From: Trichodelitschia bisporula
Lineage: Eukaryota > Ascomycota > Dothideomycetes > Phaeotrichales > Phaeotrichaceae
Assembly: GCA_010356995.1 (NCBI GenBank)
Contig: ML996701.1
Coordinates: 237,678 to 301,677 of the forward strand
Length of the DNA stretch: 64,000 nucleotides
Reading direction: 5' to 3'
The notes beneath the pieces were generated by a model, which did not search any database, had not been told where the DNA came from, and worked only from the letters and a program-made list of their open reading frames with translations. Shown one piece after another: positions 33,178-44,672 of this stretch (position 1 is its first letter; each line of letters starts with the position of its first letter). The position numbers and the translations under genes are program-made.

Positions 33178-33903
33178 TTGTGCTGTTGTTGTTGGTGTTG
33201 GTGTTGGTGTTGAGGCTATGATATTGCTGTGGTGAGTTGCTGTGATGTAGCAAGTCGACGCATCAATTGCTCCTTCTTATATACCACGACTGCACCGTAA
33301 CACCCCCCCGCGTAGACCCCACCTTTTGTGCAAAAGCGGTGTCACGAACCACAACCCCACCGCCCGGGCCTTACCAAGCCTTGCGCGTGCTGACATTAAG
33401 AAACGGCACGCCGGATGGCGAAGCAGCGATGCTGGCCATTCGACTCACATCGGCGACCTTCCTCGCCGTCTTCTCCGCGGGGGTGAAAACCCAAATCCCA
33501 GGTTTGAGGTCATTTCCATGACGAGAGAGAATATCGCACTTCCCGAAAAGGCAAGCAATGCCCCATGACATAAGCAGCCGCCGGCAACCGCGGATACGAG
33601 ATGCATCTTACCGCCCACAAGCGCCCAGATCTTGGTTGGGCCGTTTTTCGACCGGGACGAGACAATCAGCTTCGCAAAGCATGCTGGGCATCCGGTGAGT
33701 CTGGATCGGCTTCTGGAGACTGCAGGCCAAGGCACATGGCACGCAGTGCATCATGAATGGTCGACTTCGTGAAACCCAAGACTGCCGACCCCCCTTGCCG
33801 GAGGGTCGCACAAATGCCATTCAACTATCAACCAAGAACCCAAGAAAACGCTGCTTATGGTCAGCCTCGTCGATACAACAGCGGCGCCAAGGAACATACC
33901 AAG
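33178..33903. other. Intergenic, no supported gene
   Basis: A 0.73-kb stretch holding the GMC promoter at its left end. Short frames on both strands show no recognisable protein character. Confidence 0.45.
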
Positions 33904-34263
33904 CTACTCCGCCAGCTTCACCTGCAACACGTCGCGCCCAACACCGCCTCCCCGCTCAATCATGTTGAGCACAGCCTCGCAGTTATCGTCCGTGACGATG
34001 GTGGTCTGCGGCCAGATCTTGGGATCACGGCCTTGGGCGCCCCATACCACCTTCAGTTCCGCCACCTTCCCCCCTCCCTCAGCCTTGTATTGGCTCATGA
34101 ACTCTTTGCAGTTGGGGGACGATGACATAAGGCGCTCGATCTCCTCCGTAAGATCGCTGTAGGAAGCACCGGTGCTGACGATGAATAACTCATGGCGTGC
34201 CGAGTTGATGATGTTAAAGAGGACGGGAATTTCCGAGGCCGGAGTCGCGGATTTCTTAACCAT
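33904..34263 (-). CDS. Small hypothetical protein, 119 aa
   Basis: Single-exon frame starting MVKKSATPASEIPVLFNIIN. Composition is protein-like, with alternating strands and helices: an N-terminal strand/helix (VLFNIINSARHELFIVS), an acidic helix (SDLTEEIERLM), an internal strand (KVAELKVVWG) and a C-terminal helix ending LQVKLAE. No signal peptide, transmembrane segment or cysteine cluster. I do not recognise the family. The compact pattern suggests a small folded alpha/beta domain. Confidence 0.6.
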   Translation of the reverse strand: MVKKSATPASEIPVLFNIINSARHELFIVSTGASYSDLTEEIERLMSSSPNCKEFMSQYKAEGGGKVAELKVVWGAQGRDPKIWPQTTIVTDDNCEAVLNMIERGGGVGRDVLQVKLAE

Positions 34264-34593
34264 GATGACCGACGTGAAATGCTTGAAGTTGCGTGAATAG
34301 TGTGGGGCTTGTCTTGTTAGTTTCTGTAGATGAGATGCTCCAGTAGAATAAGGAATTAGTCGACCATCAAATAGGCGGAGGTTTTATTCCTGTTTAGCTT
34401 GCTTTGGGCAAGGCTCGCCCTTTTCCCCATCAACGGAACACAATACGTCAGGCCGCAGATCCCGACCACACATTATTGGCCAGAACTACCAAGGAGATCC
34501 TCGATGGTAGCGTCAGCACATGGCCCCCTGCCTGAAACACCATCGCTTCGCCAAGTACCCAAAGACCCCATCATCAACTAAATAAATCCCCCT
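34264..34593. other. Intergenic, no supported gene
   Basis: A 330-bp gap between two minus-strand genes. It contains the promoter of the 119-aa gene and the 3' UTR of the membrane-protein gene. Confidence 0.45.
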
Positions 34594-36679
34594 TCAGAGA
34601 GACGTGCGAGACTCCTTCGCCTTACCCAAGGCCAAATTAGAATTGTGCGCTGAAGCGCGCTCCTGTTCCTCCTTCTCCTGCTGCTCCCGTTCTGCCCGCT
34701 TCTTCTCAATCTTTTTAATGGCGTTGTCCGTCAACTCTTGCCTGAACATCCGCTCCAATACATCCTTCTTCCGCGTCTTCCGGTCACCAACCATGATTAT
34801 AACACCAGCCGTGATATTGCATGTGATCGAGCAGCAGAGAATAACCGTCGTCAACGCAAACGGTCGCACATGATAATCGATAGCCCAAGTGCAAGTGCCG
34901 AGCGCAATCTGCAGCAGGGAATGGCAGTCCAAGAGTATTACGATAGCGACGAGTAGATGCAGCGGAAACGCAAAATGGGTTTCCGTCTCATGCGGCTTGT
35001 AGAAGGTGTGCGACCTGCTGAACTTCGTCTGGTGGTGCATGAGCTTACGCTGCTGTTCGGGATTCAGAACCGAAAACTCCTCGAGGCTGTCCTTGCTGTC
35101 CAGTTTTTCGATGTCAACCTCTTCCTCGCGCTTCTCGGGCAGGTCGTTGTGGTCCTCAAGCTCTGGAAGCTGTCGCTTGCGTCTGCGGCGCATGGTGACA
35201 TGGTGGTAGTGCGCGATGAACACCATGTGGTAGGTGTCGACTGCGCGGAACGGCGCAAGTCCGTCGCCCATGACGGCGAAGAGGGCCACCAGAACATTAT
35301 CGATTACGTTGATGATGTACAGTCGGCGTGAACCGAGATCAATCCAGCCTAGAACATCAGCTCTGTACTTGTCGTGGAGATGATGCGAGACTCACCGATC
35401 AAAAACAATACCCAGGCCAAGCCGAATAGGGTAATCAATGTAGCATACAGAGTCACCAAGAACCCCAAAGCTGCGGCAGTTAGCGGAGTTAACGGCGGTT
35501 CGCAGTGGGCAATGCTTACGTCTTCGTACGTACTGCCCAAATCCTTGCATGCTGCGCTTGAATGCCTCCCGGCGCGAATGCAGCGCGTGCCTAACGTGGT
35601 CGTTCAACTCATCCTTCTCCGCCGCACTCCAACCCTCCAGACTCTTTCCATGTGGCAAAACGGCATAGCGCGACTCCGTCATCACCGATGTGATGGTACT
35701 GATGTGGGCCAACGGAGGCCTCGGCACAGTTTCATCCTGCTCCCTCGTTTCCACCTGTTCGAGCTCCGGCTCGGGCTCCGGTTCTGGGGGCTCGGGCGCC
35801 GGGGGTTGCACAGGAACGGGTGTTGGGCGCCCGGGAGCCGTCCCAGGACGATTCGGGTAGCGATTGAGGGTGTACGTAGGCCGGCGATTAACGAATAAAC
35901 CAAGATTGGGAATAAAGAGCGAATTTTGTACGTTTGTGAGCGTCGACAGCGTAGAGACCTCGGGATCTACACTTAGTTAGCAACCCCTCAGTCAAAGCTG
36001 CGTCCCAGAACTCACCAATCGTGTCCAACACATCCACCAAGCGATTATTATACTCCTCTTCCTCATCAGCATTAACTGACCCCGTAGGCGCGCTATTGCC
36101 CTGTGAAACCGGTCGTCGACGCAGTGCCGAACGCGCCGCAACACTCGCGCGCCGGAACCTCCCACCCCCATTCGCAATTCCGCCCTCATGCGTCGGCTGT
36201 GCCTGTGCGTTCAATTGAGCGATCTGGTTCAGCGTGAGCGGCTGTTCCTGCGTTTCGCTCGAGCTCAGTTCTCGAATCGGCGGCATTGCGTTCGTAACGC
36301 CAGCGCCCCGCGCTGGCGGCGGCAATGCATCGGGCTGTTTAAGCCATTGCGGACGCTGGGGCTCCGAGCTGCTTCTCCGACGACTGGTTTCGGGCTCCGG
36401 ACTTGGTGTGGGTGTGGGTTCGTGGCGGGTGTGCATTGTGGTAGATGAGACGCGGCGTAGCCCGATGCTGGGCCGTGACGGGGCTTGGTTCCTCAGCAGC
36501 AGGAAGTGTGGTCGGCGTGGAGAGGAGTTAGGTGCTGCGGAAGCGGTTGCCGGACGTGGAGGAGAAGCGGACGCTGGCCGTCCGGCCGATGGACTGGCCG
36601 TCGAGGCGATGCCATCGCGAGGTGGAGAGTCCGGTGCGTGAGGAGGGAAGTCCGGTGCGTTTGGAGTGGAAGGCTCCAT
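34594..36679 (-). CDS. Multi-spanning membrane protein, DUF2985/PLAC8-like
   Basis: Four exons (36679-36016, 35966-35520, 35470-35396, 35348-34594) with introns of 49, 49 and 47 nt encode 646 aa. The first 300 residues are Pro/Ser-rich and disordered. The conserved part starts with GFGQYVRR and PLGFLVTLYATLITLFG, then a hydrophobic hairpin ending in VMGDGLAPFRAVDTY. A charged cytosolic loop and two more hydrophobic segments (FAFPLHLLVAIVILLD, LTTVILCCSITCNITAGVI) follow, and the tail is a charged Lys/Glu coiled coil. The blocks APFRAVDTY, KPHETETHFAFP and YHVRPFALTT fit the fungal DUF2985 family. No function is established that I know of. The start was placed at MEPSTPNAPDFP, ahead of the Pro/Ser-rich stretch; in-frame sequence upstream is not protein-like. 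Confidence 0.85.
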
Positions 36680-37137
36680 GGGCGCAGAGGTAGAGGTGGT
36701 CAAAATTTTAAGCAGAGAAGTTGAAGGGAACGAGGTGTCAGTGTTAAGAAACAAGACGCTTCGCACGTCAGGGCGGCAAAGCAGAGTTGATAAGCAAAAG
36801 CGGGAATCGTCCAGTGCCGTGGTCAGCACGTCGCTCATGCAGCCAGCGCTGCGGGTTGGTGTACGGTACTGTAGGACGGAGCCACCCATGCGCCACACAA
36901 TCTGCTTCGGAGTGCCGAGACACACCAATCGGCGCGCCGTTACTAAGCCTGGGTCATCCACCTACGTAGTAGTACGTGATACTTGGCGAGACCTGTTCCA
37001 CAAGTTTTATCCAACTTCATTCTTACGTGTTGGCCCGTCACCTGCATTCACTTCATGGCTTCTCTGCACCTATTTCATGCTTCAGTATTTACTCCGTAAG
37101 AATTCATCATGCCCATATCCTAGTTACAAATGCCACA
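36680..37137. other. Intergenic, no supported gene
   Basis: About 460 bp containing the promoter of the membrane-protein gene and the 3' UTR of the phospholipase gene. No repeats or RNA genes seen. Confidence 0.45.
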
Positions 37138-38850
37138 CTATTCATTGTAGCAGTGCTTTTCGAAGCAGCCCTTACACACCAAAGGCAGCGACGTCGTCGC
37201 CTTCGACAGAATCGCACATGACAAGCACGAAGGCCACTCCGGATCTCCGCCCTGGAGGGCAATCTGCGCGCCATTCTTGATCATAGCAGCCGTCTCGTTC
37301 TTCGCGTACTCGAACTTAGACGATGCCAGGTTGCTCTCCGTTGAGTAGCCGACATTCGGCATGAACACAATCGTCATCTTGTCCGGCCGACCACAGCCGA
37401 AGAACGTCGCCCGTTTGGCCAGGCCCTTCTCCGTCCATGTCTTCTGGTCTGGAATAAACGGCATGCGAGTGAGGCCCGCGGCCTTCGCCTGGTCGTACGT
37501 GTGAATGATCTCCGTTCCGTTGGGCCAGTTGTCATCCGTGTCCGCGGAGTTGTCGTTGACGAGCAGAACATCTACGTTGCGGTGCAAGAACGGCCAAATG
37601 GGGTTGTTCTGGTTTGCTGCAGCACGTTAGCAACCGAGGCGCAGCCACTTCGTCATACTGCTCAGAAGCTTACCTTGCCCCCCGTCAGCGAGGTACAATT
37701 CTGATTGGGAGGAGACCTTTGGTGAGCCTGGATACCCGCGGAAGGGATTCGCATAAGGGGCGAAGAGATCTCGCCGCGTATAATTATGGGTTAGCTTGAC
37801 CAGCGGATCCAGCGTGGAGGCAATAACGGAAATCAGCGCCTCCCCACAGCCTTCGTTAAACTTCGACGACGACGTGCCCAGGATGTAACCCAAGTTGTCG
37901 TAGTTGCGCGTACAGAAGTCCTTCTTCACCGGCTTCCCATTGTTGACCTGCGTGCCCAAATACTCCGTCGGCGTAAAGGCGGCGATACCGCCGTCCCAGC
38001 TCCCAAACTCGTACGGATGGAACTCATACTGGGTAGCATCGTCCGCCGGCTCGCAATTGGCGCTCGTGATGTCCGGGATCCCAAGCGCAGTTATAATGGG
38101 GTACGGCGCCTTGTGGTTCCTGAACCCGCGGCTCCTCCGGATGTCAGACAGAGTCTTGGTCACACCTCCATCGCGCCCTTTCAGCAGCTGATAGGAGAGA
38201 AAGCGACCCCAGACGTCGGCCGTCGTGGCTGGGAAGCTGGTGCGTCCTCGGGCCAGAATATCTGCCTTAACAGCATTGTATTCCGGCGCGGTCTCGGTGT
38301 TCGTCGGATACAGGCTGTTCTTGACGAGCGCGTTCTCCCACAGCTCCTCCTGCAGCGTGCTGATCGTCTCCTGGTCGTTGCCGGCCAGCGAAGACAGTAG
38401 CCACGCTCCCCCAGAGAGACCAGAATGGTATGTGAGCGCCTGGTACAGGCCATTTGTCCAGTCGTCACTGTCTCTTTCGTCCAGGGCCTGCACGAAGCCC
38501 GCACCCAAAAGCATCGAGCGGTAGCCACCGCCGCTGGTCGCCAGAGCAAGCGTCGGCAGATTGCGCTTCGAGAACTTGGTGGTTTGGTTCGACCGTTCGT
38601 TGATGTTGTCGAGCCAGTCACTCAGTGCCTGACTAGTAACCCGCTTCCGGCGGTCGATGTACTGCTGCTCCCCGGAAGACAGGCCGCGCGCCGAACGGAC
38701 CAGCGAGCCCCGCGGGCATCTTGACGTGAAAGGAACGTAGCGCGACGAAACCGACGAGGATGTGTTCTGCGCGGCGGTAGACAGCACAAGGGCGAGGAGG
38801 GCGACTACATAAACGAGTGACTGTGGGAAAATCCCACCATGTGAAAACAT
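37138..38850 (-). CDS. plb: Secreted phospholipase B / lysophospholipase
   Basis: Two exons (38850-37674, 37616-37138), 57-nt intron, 551 aa. A signal peptide (SLVYVVALLALVLSTAAQ) leads into the fungal PLB catalytic domain. The nucleophile Ser is in SGLSGGAWLLSS and the catalytic Asp in LADGGQANQNNP, which the splice reconstructs exactly. The SGGGYRSML oxyanion block and ten or more Cys residues typical of the secreted family are present. These enzymes remove both acyl chains from phospholipids and act at the cell surface or outside. The protein ends CKGCFEKHCYNE without the Ser/Thr-rich stretch and hydrophobic tail of GPI-anchored forms, so it is probably released. Confidence 0.93.
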
Positions 38851-40609
38851 GATGATCTGCTATGCCGGCTCAAAAGTCTCAACCTGACGATCCAATGCGG
38901 GGAGGTTGCGGTTATAAAAGCCCTCTCGATCCACGGATCGACGCCAGACACGTTCCTGACGGCATGTACGGGCGATTCCTGTCAAATTGGGACCGACGGA
39001 CTCGTGGAATCTCAAGCGCGCGGGATTGGCTTGCCGTTGGGGGTGCTGTGAGTTCGACGTCAATGCGCAGATCTTTATTGTGAGGAGGTTTGTCTTCGCC
39101 GCGAATGTTTAATCTATCCGGGAAAACACTATGCGAGGCGCCCACCGACATATTTCAACAGTTCAACTTCGGTCATCTAGTTACCGATTTTCCCCGGAAC
39201 CGGCTGGAAGCCGATGTAGGGGTGGGGTAAGAGGCTTGACAGGACATGCCGTGCATGCCTCGTGGTACCTGGGGTTGGTGACGGCCGCTGCTGAGGTACC
39301 GATGAACCACATATCATCACTGGGGTACAGTGATCGAAGGCGCCAAAGTGCCTCAATTACGGCGATTACGAGTTGCTCTTTGCTGTTGGGGTATTCCCGG
39401 AGACATTTTTTTAGAACATTTGAACCAAATATTGGGAACTTTGAGGAGTTCTTGATGATGTGGGGCGTGGTTCGGATGTTGAAGTCCGTCACTCTCTTGA
39501 CTCGGCACACCCTCGTGATCGACTTCACTCCTGCTAGATTTGGTCAAGCCTGGAATTTGCAAGGAACTCTAGCATCTAGAACTACCGTAGAAGACCCAAG
39601 TCTACGGCAATGACGTGCTCTGCGTGAATGTAAAGATCAAGTCCCAGAAAATGCAATAGGTCACGTGCATCGGTGCAAGGCTGAGAACGACAAGAAGTCG
39701 ACTCCACATCAACAAGAGAGTGCCAAGAGCTGTAGCCTCAATACTCTGCTAGGGGTTTGATATGACAAACCTCCGATGGTTTGCAACAACTCCTTTACAT
39801 CGATGAGGTTACCAATCCACATGTGTAGATGGAACTGAGCCCGACATGTCTATCAGATTGCTGTTTGAGACAGCCCGATTCAGAAAGCAGCAGACTACAG
39901 CGATCATAATGGTGTAGGTATGATGCGGGTTTGCCTCTAGAAGAAGCCTAACCAATATACCGTCGTCTAACTTGGAGAAGGCGTGCGAATGAGAACGCGA
40001 TGGAGCGGCGTCGATGGATCGATGATCGGTATATAAAGTGAAGAGACTGGACATCTCCTAAGCGCTATACCTTCAAATTGGTATGTAGTAACGGAAGCAA
40101 CTCGTAGCCATCTCGTCGAGCCAGTTCTTGCGTCGGCCAGCAAACGAACAACTTCGTTGCCTCAGTAGTGGTCTTTCTGTCCCAACTCAACACAATATAT
40201 AAGTTCGGACAACACAGTGGCAGTATATGCCGTAGTATCAAGGGCCAAGATGGCGACGCTGCGCGAGCTCTCCGGGCCAAGACTGGCACTCAGTGCCTCT
40301 AGTTGCCTCATTCGGAAGTCCAAGCTCGTTGACAATGGGAAGACTTACGCCGACAATAGCACAATAGCAACTAGCTTGTCAAATGTCAGCATAAATTCCA
40401 CCACCACGACCTCCAAACGATCTCTGTACATCCACACTCTCTGCACTGCGAACAAAAGATTCGCAAACATCTCGCTTCGAACCATCTCACCTCGAACATC
40501 ACCACCACCCACCACCACTACCACCACCAACGACACCAAAAACCTCTCATCACAGCAACCCCTTCACCACAACCAATAACACCTTCAACCTCTCATCACA
40601 ACAGCCAAT
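38851..40609. other. Long intergenic stretch, no supported gene
   Basis: About 1.75 kb between divergent genes. Frames at 39131-39613 (+) and 39181-39528 (-) overlap antisense and neither is convincing. The part from about 40340 to 40609 is CA/pyrimidine-rich and is probably the leader of the 40610 gene. Confidence 0.45.
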
Positions 40610-41162
40610 ATGGGCTCCTTCTTCTCTCTCGTCCCACCCCCCGCCCCCCCCTTCACCATCGTCGACCAATCCATCTTCAACCGCCCAGAACCCACCCCAT
40701 CCCTCCTCACCCCCCCCCTCCGCGCTCGCGCCCACAACTACCTGCACGGCCGCCGTCCCCGCAAAGCGCGGGACATGTTCAAGCCACGCAAACAACACCC
40801 CAAGCGCCACTCACTGCACGACAGCGTCGTCCTCTTCCACGCCGTAAGCCCCCCCTTCTCCCACACCTCCCTCCCCTCCCCCTTCCAAACACCCACCAGC
40901 TAACCCCCCACAGATGATGAACCTCAACCACGCCGTCCCCGCCCGGCTCCCGCGCAACAAAGTCCTCCTGTACGGGGACCTCACGAAACGCATGCAGAAG
41001 GTGGTGCACATGCGGAACAAGAATGGGCCGATTAGGATGCCTGGCTTGGCGGCGCGCCGCAGGTTGAGGAAGATTGAAGCGAGGGCGAGGGAGAGGAGTG
41101 AGCCCGTGATGTGGAAGATAAGTTGGGCGCCGTGGAGGAGTGGGGATTTTGAGCATTTCTAG
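40610..41162 (+). CDS. Small basic hypothetical protein, 160 aa
   Basis: Two exons (40610-40843, 40914-41162) joined across a 70-nt intron with a CTAAC branch site. The start MGSFFSLVPPPAPPFTIVD opens a Pro-rich N-terminus. Then come basic patches (RRPRKARDMFKPRKQHPKR) and a very basic C-terminal half with KVLLYGDLTKRMQKVVHMR, LAARRRLRKIEARARERS and a final aromatic WKISWAPWRSGDFEHF. The splice gives a continuous protein-like sequence. No signal peptide or transmembrane segment. Net charge is strongly positive, so nucleic-acid, ribosome or mitochondrial association is possible but only inferred. Family not recognised. Confidence 0.6.
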
Positions 41163-41466
41163 ATGGTGAGTGGGTCTCATAGGTATGGTAGGGAGATGCT
41201 GACTTGATTAGGGGCGCGAGCGACGGGGGACATAGGGAGCGATCTGATCTGGGATAACGGACGTTAGCGGCATCTAGCTGGCGTTATGAGGGGGTATGAG
41301 CGACGACTGGCGTGGATATCACGCCTTTATCTTCTGTTTGTTGTATGAATAGGGGCCTTGAGGGGCAGGATACAGGGAGCGTAGCAATATAATCATCTCT
41401 ATTTTCAACTCTGAACTGCTGAGCCACACGACCTCAGTAGCTGCCCTGAGATCGATACTGCGTAGC
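41163..41466. other. Short convergent intergenic
   Basis: About 300 bp between two genes whose 3' ends face each other. Nothing but UTR is expected. Confidence 0.45.
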
Positions 41467-42970
41467 TCAGTTAAGGGGTATGTCAAACACCAGGCTCACA
41501 CCACTGTACACCGTTAGCAAATCCACATCAAACCTCAGTCAAGGGAACAACTCACTCATCACCAGCCGTAACAACCCTCCCCCCATCCGCACTCTGCACA
41601 AAACCCAGAATCCCACCTCCTTCACCCCCCCCCAAATGTCCCTTCCACTCCCCCACAAGCCCCTTCCCCGGAGCCGCCGTCCCCCCCCTCGCATCCCACC
41701 TCCGGATGACACCATCATTCCCCGCCGTCGTCAGCAACCACCCATTCTTCCCCCCAGCCCCCGCCTTCACAAATTCAGCCCGGATAACCGCCTCCCCCTC
41801 ATGCGCATCCTCAATCTTCCGCCGAATGGCAAACCGTCTCGCAACATCAAAAATCGCAATCGTGCTATCCACCCCCCCAGCCGCAAGCAACGTAAGCGGC
41901 GGATCGGAAAACGACAACGACTCAACGCTCTCCGCATTAGCCTGCAAACTCGCCAGAATCTGCCCCATCTGCCCGCCCGCCGGCGCCGCGCCCTTCGCCC
42001 CCTTCGCGGGCTTCCCCGCCGCCGGGGCACCCAACTTCGGCAACCCGACAACACGGATCAATCCGCCTGCACCACCAACCGCCGCCAACGTCCCACCGGG
42101 CGAAATAGCAACGCTGTACAACCCGCCCTCGACGGCAAACCGATCATCCTCGCCCGTCAACCCAACAATATGCTGCGTACCCGGCGTAGCGACGCCCGCC
42201 GCCGCGGCCTCGCCCCACACGTCCCAGACGTAGAAGCTAGAATCTTCAGATACCGTGGCGAGGAGGTTGCCATCGGGCGTCCAGGCGCCGGCCGTGCTGG
42301 GTCCCGTGTGGAGGTAGTACGCCTGGGCGATGGTGAGCGGGGAGTTGGCGTCCGCGGCGTTGAGCTCGTAGACCCAAACGCTTCCGTCTGAGGCGCCGAG
42401 GGCGAGAGCGTTCGGGTGGGACGGGGACGGGCAGGCCGCTAGCCAGTTTATTTCTTCGACTTCGGAGGCGGAGGCGAGGAAGGTCCAGGTGCGGGCGTCG
42501 AGGGATGCGTTGTGGTATACGCGGAGTTGCCCGTCGAGGCCCGCGGTTGCGACGTACTCGCCCTTGGGGAGGGTGAAGGCGATGGCGTTGACGCTGTCCG
42601 TATGCCCATCCAATTTCGCGATACGCTCGAGACTCTTGCGCTCCCTGGGTTGCGGGTCAGATTCGTAGCTGCGCGGCAGAAGGGGCGACGGCTCGGGCGT
42701 GCTGTCGAAGATGTAGGCGACGTCGTCACCGCCGCCCGTGGCGACGATGGCGGGGTTGGCGGGGTGCTGGGCGATGCAGAAAATGCTATCCGTGTGGCCG
42801 TCAAAATGGGCTGCGCTGTCGTTTTGCAGGGGAATGACTTCGTCCTCGTCGCCTGAGTCCATGGCTATGTCGCCGTCGTCTTCGATTTCTTCTTCTGCTT
42901 CCTCTGGGTCGAGCATGGCGTCTTCTTCTTCGTTTTCGCGCTCGTTTTGCGCGGGGTCGCGGGAGGACAT
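41467..42970 (-). CDS. sqt1: WD40 protein, Sqt1/AAMP type (Rpl10 chaperone)
   Basis: Two exons (42970-41556, 41503-41467), 52-nt intron, 483 aa. An acidic N-terminal tail (runs of E and D, residues 1-50) precedes a WD40 propeller with repeats such as HFDGHTDSIFCIAQHP, LDGHTDSVNAIAFT and a final GDDGVSLVFD completed by the tiny last exon. Acidic N-terminus plus propeller is the layout of Sqt1, the dedicated chaperone that binds nascent ribosomal protein uL16 (Rpl10) for late 60S assembly; AAMP is the animal homologue. The start chosen is MSSRDPAQNEREN; in-frame sequence upstream to 43183 looks like leader. An Ala/Gly/Lys-rich loop (PAAGKPAKGAKGAAPAGG) interrupts the propeller. Confidence 0.88.
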
Positions 42971-43506
42971 TGTGTAGGGATTGATGGGGGTTGCGGTTGA
43001 GTGCTGAGGGAGGAGAAGCCGAGAGAGCTGCTTATAAGACTCTCGTTGAAGGGTATTTCTCAGCGTCGAAGACGTTAGAGCGCGGTGTTTTGAACTTCTT
43101 CGCTGCTTAGAAATTGTTTCCCTTAGGCCCGGGTGTTCACCAAAAGCCGCCCGGGGGAGGGGGGGCAAGATGCGCCGCTGCACGTATCGACATCCCTGTA
43201 CGTCATCCTGCTCTTCATCCTGCAGACTAAAGCTAGCGACGCAACGTGCTCCATAGATTAATGCTCATTGCTCTTCGGAAATACTTCTCGATGGCGATGA
43301 CTTCCGAGTGACATTCAGCCCGGGGGCTCAATAACCTGCCTCACTGGGCACAGTGGGAGACGCCACCCTTGGCCGATCCAAGTACCCCGCAAGTATCGCC
43401 GACCTCATGTATATAAGTACACGCCGGGTCAACGACAATGAAGGACTTACAGGATTCACGAGTTGAGGTACTTGAGCCTGAACGCCGATCGTCACTCAGC
43501 CTCGCT
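42971..43506. promoter_or_regulatory. Divergent promoter sqt1 / RNase T2
   Basis: About 540 bp between outward starts. An in-frame ATG at 43438 could add 23 residues to the RNase but would place the signal peptide internally, so 43507 is preferred. Confidence 0.45.
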
Positions 43507-44471
43507 ATGGCCCGCCAAGTCATGTCGTGGACAGCAGTCCTCTGCTTCGCCTGGACGCTCTTCACCTTTACGCCTAGCACAACATCGTCACCTCTTTCAG
43601 CCGGCTTCTGTTCAATTGAGGAGCAGCATGTCCTCTCCTGCTCCAATTCCAGTCTAACTGCCAAATCCTGCTGCACGGAGACGCCGGGAGGATTGATGAT
43701 TCTGGCCCAAATGTACAGTTGGGAGCCTGCCCTGGGACCTGGTGATACGTGGTTGATGCACGGCTTATGGAACGATTATTGTAATGGTAACAACCTTCAT
43801 AAGTAACTTCACTACTGCAATGCTGACCCGACCGTCACCAGGCTCCTATCCCGCCGACTGCGACCCCAAGCGCGCCTACACCGACATCCCCAACCTCCTC
43901 TCCTCTCACCACCAAAAACCCCTCATCAAAGCCATGGCCAAGTCCTGGAAGGTAAACACAACACCAACCCCAACCTTCCCGACTAACACGAACACAGAAC
44001 GACCCCCCCATAACCGGCGTAAACGGCACCTCCCCCGACCTCTGGGCCCACGAATGGTCCAAACACGGCACCTGCATGAGCACCCTCTCCCCCGCCTGCT
44101 ACCCGCACTACGCACCCAAACTCGAAGCCGTCGATTACTTCAAAACCGCCTTCCAGCTCTACCTCACGCTCCCCACTCACGACTACCTGTCCGACTGCGG
44201 GATCGTGCCGTCGGCCTCGGCTACCTACGACCTAGCCGACATCCAGTCGTGCTTGGTGTACGCCACGGAAGCGCTGCCGCGGGTTGGGTGTGATAAGAAC
44301 GGCACGCTGAATGAATTGTGGTACGTTTATCACTTGCGCGGGCGGGTACCGCATGGGCGGTTTGAGGGTACTGATAGCCCGACGAAGAGTAATTGTCCCG
44401 CGCACGGGGTCAAGTATCTTCCCAAGGCGAGAGCGAAGACGGGGAGCAAAGAGGCAGGGAGCAAACTATGA
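43507..44471 (+). CDS. Secreted RNase T2
   Basis: Three exons (43507-43786, 43842-43951, 43998-44471) with introns of 55 and 46 nt encode 287 aa. A signal peptide (MARQVMSWTAVLCFAWTLFTF) is followed by the two catalytic segments: CAS I in DTWLMHGLWNDYC and CAS II in LWAHEWSKHGTC, with their His and Glu/Lys residues. Cysteines are placed as in fungal T2 enzymes (CSIEEQHVLSCSN, CCTETPGG, YPADCDP). It cleaves single-stranded RNA through 2',3'-cyclic phosphate and would act outside the cell or in the vacuole. CAS I has WLMHGLW in place of the more common FTIHGLW, a mild change. Confidence 0.92.
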
Positions 44472-44672
44472 TTATGTACCCAAGAACTACACAACTCGGC
44501 GCAGTGCCAGCGAGTGTGTGACCCAATCTACATACATCCGCCCAAGGAACAACCGAGCGCAGAAAAAACAAACGACAGCCCGATGACCAAACCCAATCCA
44601 TCTTTACACCAACACTCCGCCCGCCCGTCCATAAAATCAGACAAAACACACCAGCAACCAACATCACCCCCT
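44472..44672. other. Convergent intergenic RNase T2 / surface protein
   Basis: A 200-bp gap between facing 3' ends. Only UTR is expected. Confidence 0.4.

Noticed and set aside
39131-39613. Overlapping frames on both strands in the 38.9-40.6 kb gap
   Set aside because: They overlap antisense, neither shows a family pattern, and no splice sites extend them.
41480-42391. Plus-strand frame antisense to the WD40 gene
   Set aside because: Arg/Pro-rich shadow of the real minus-strand reading frame.
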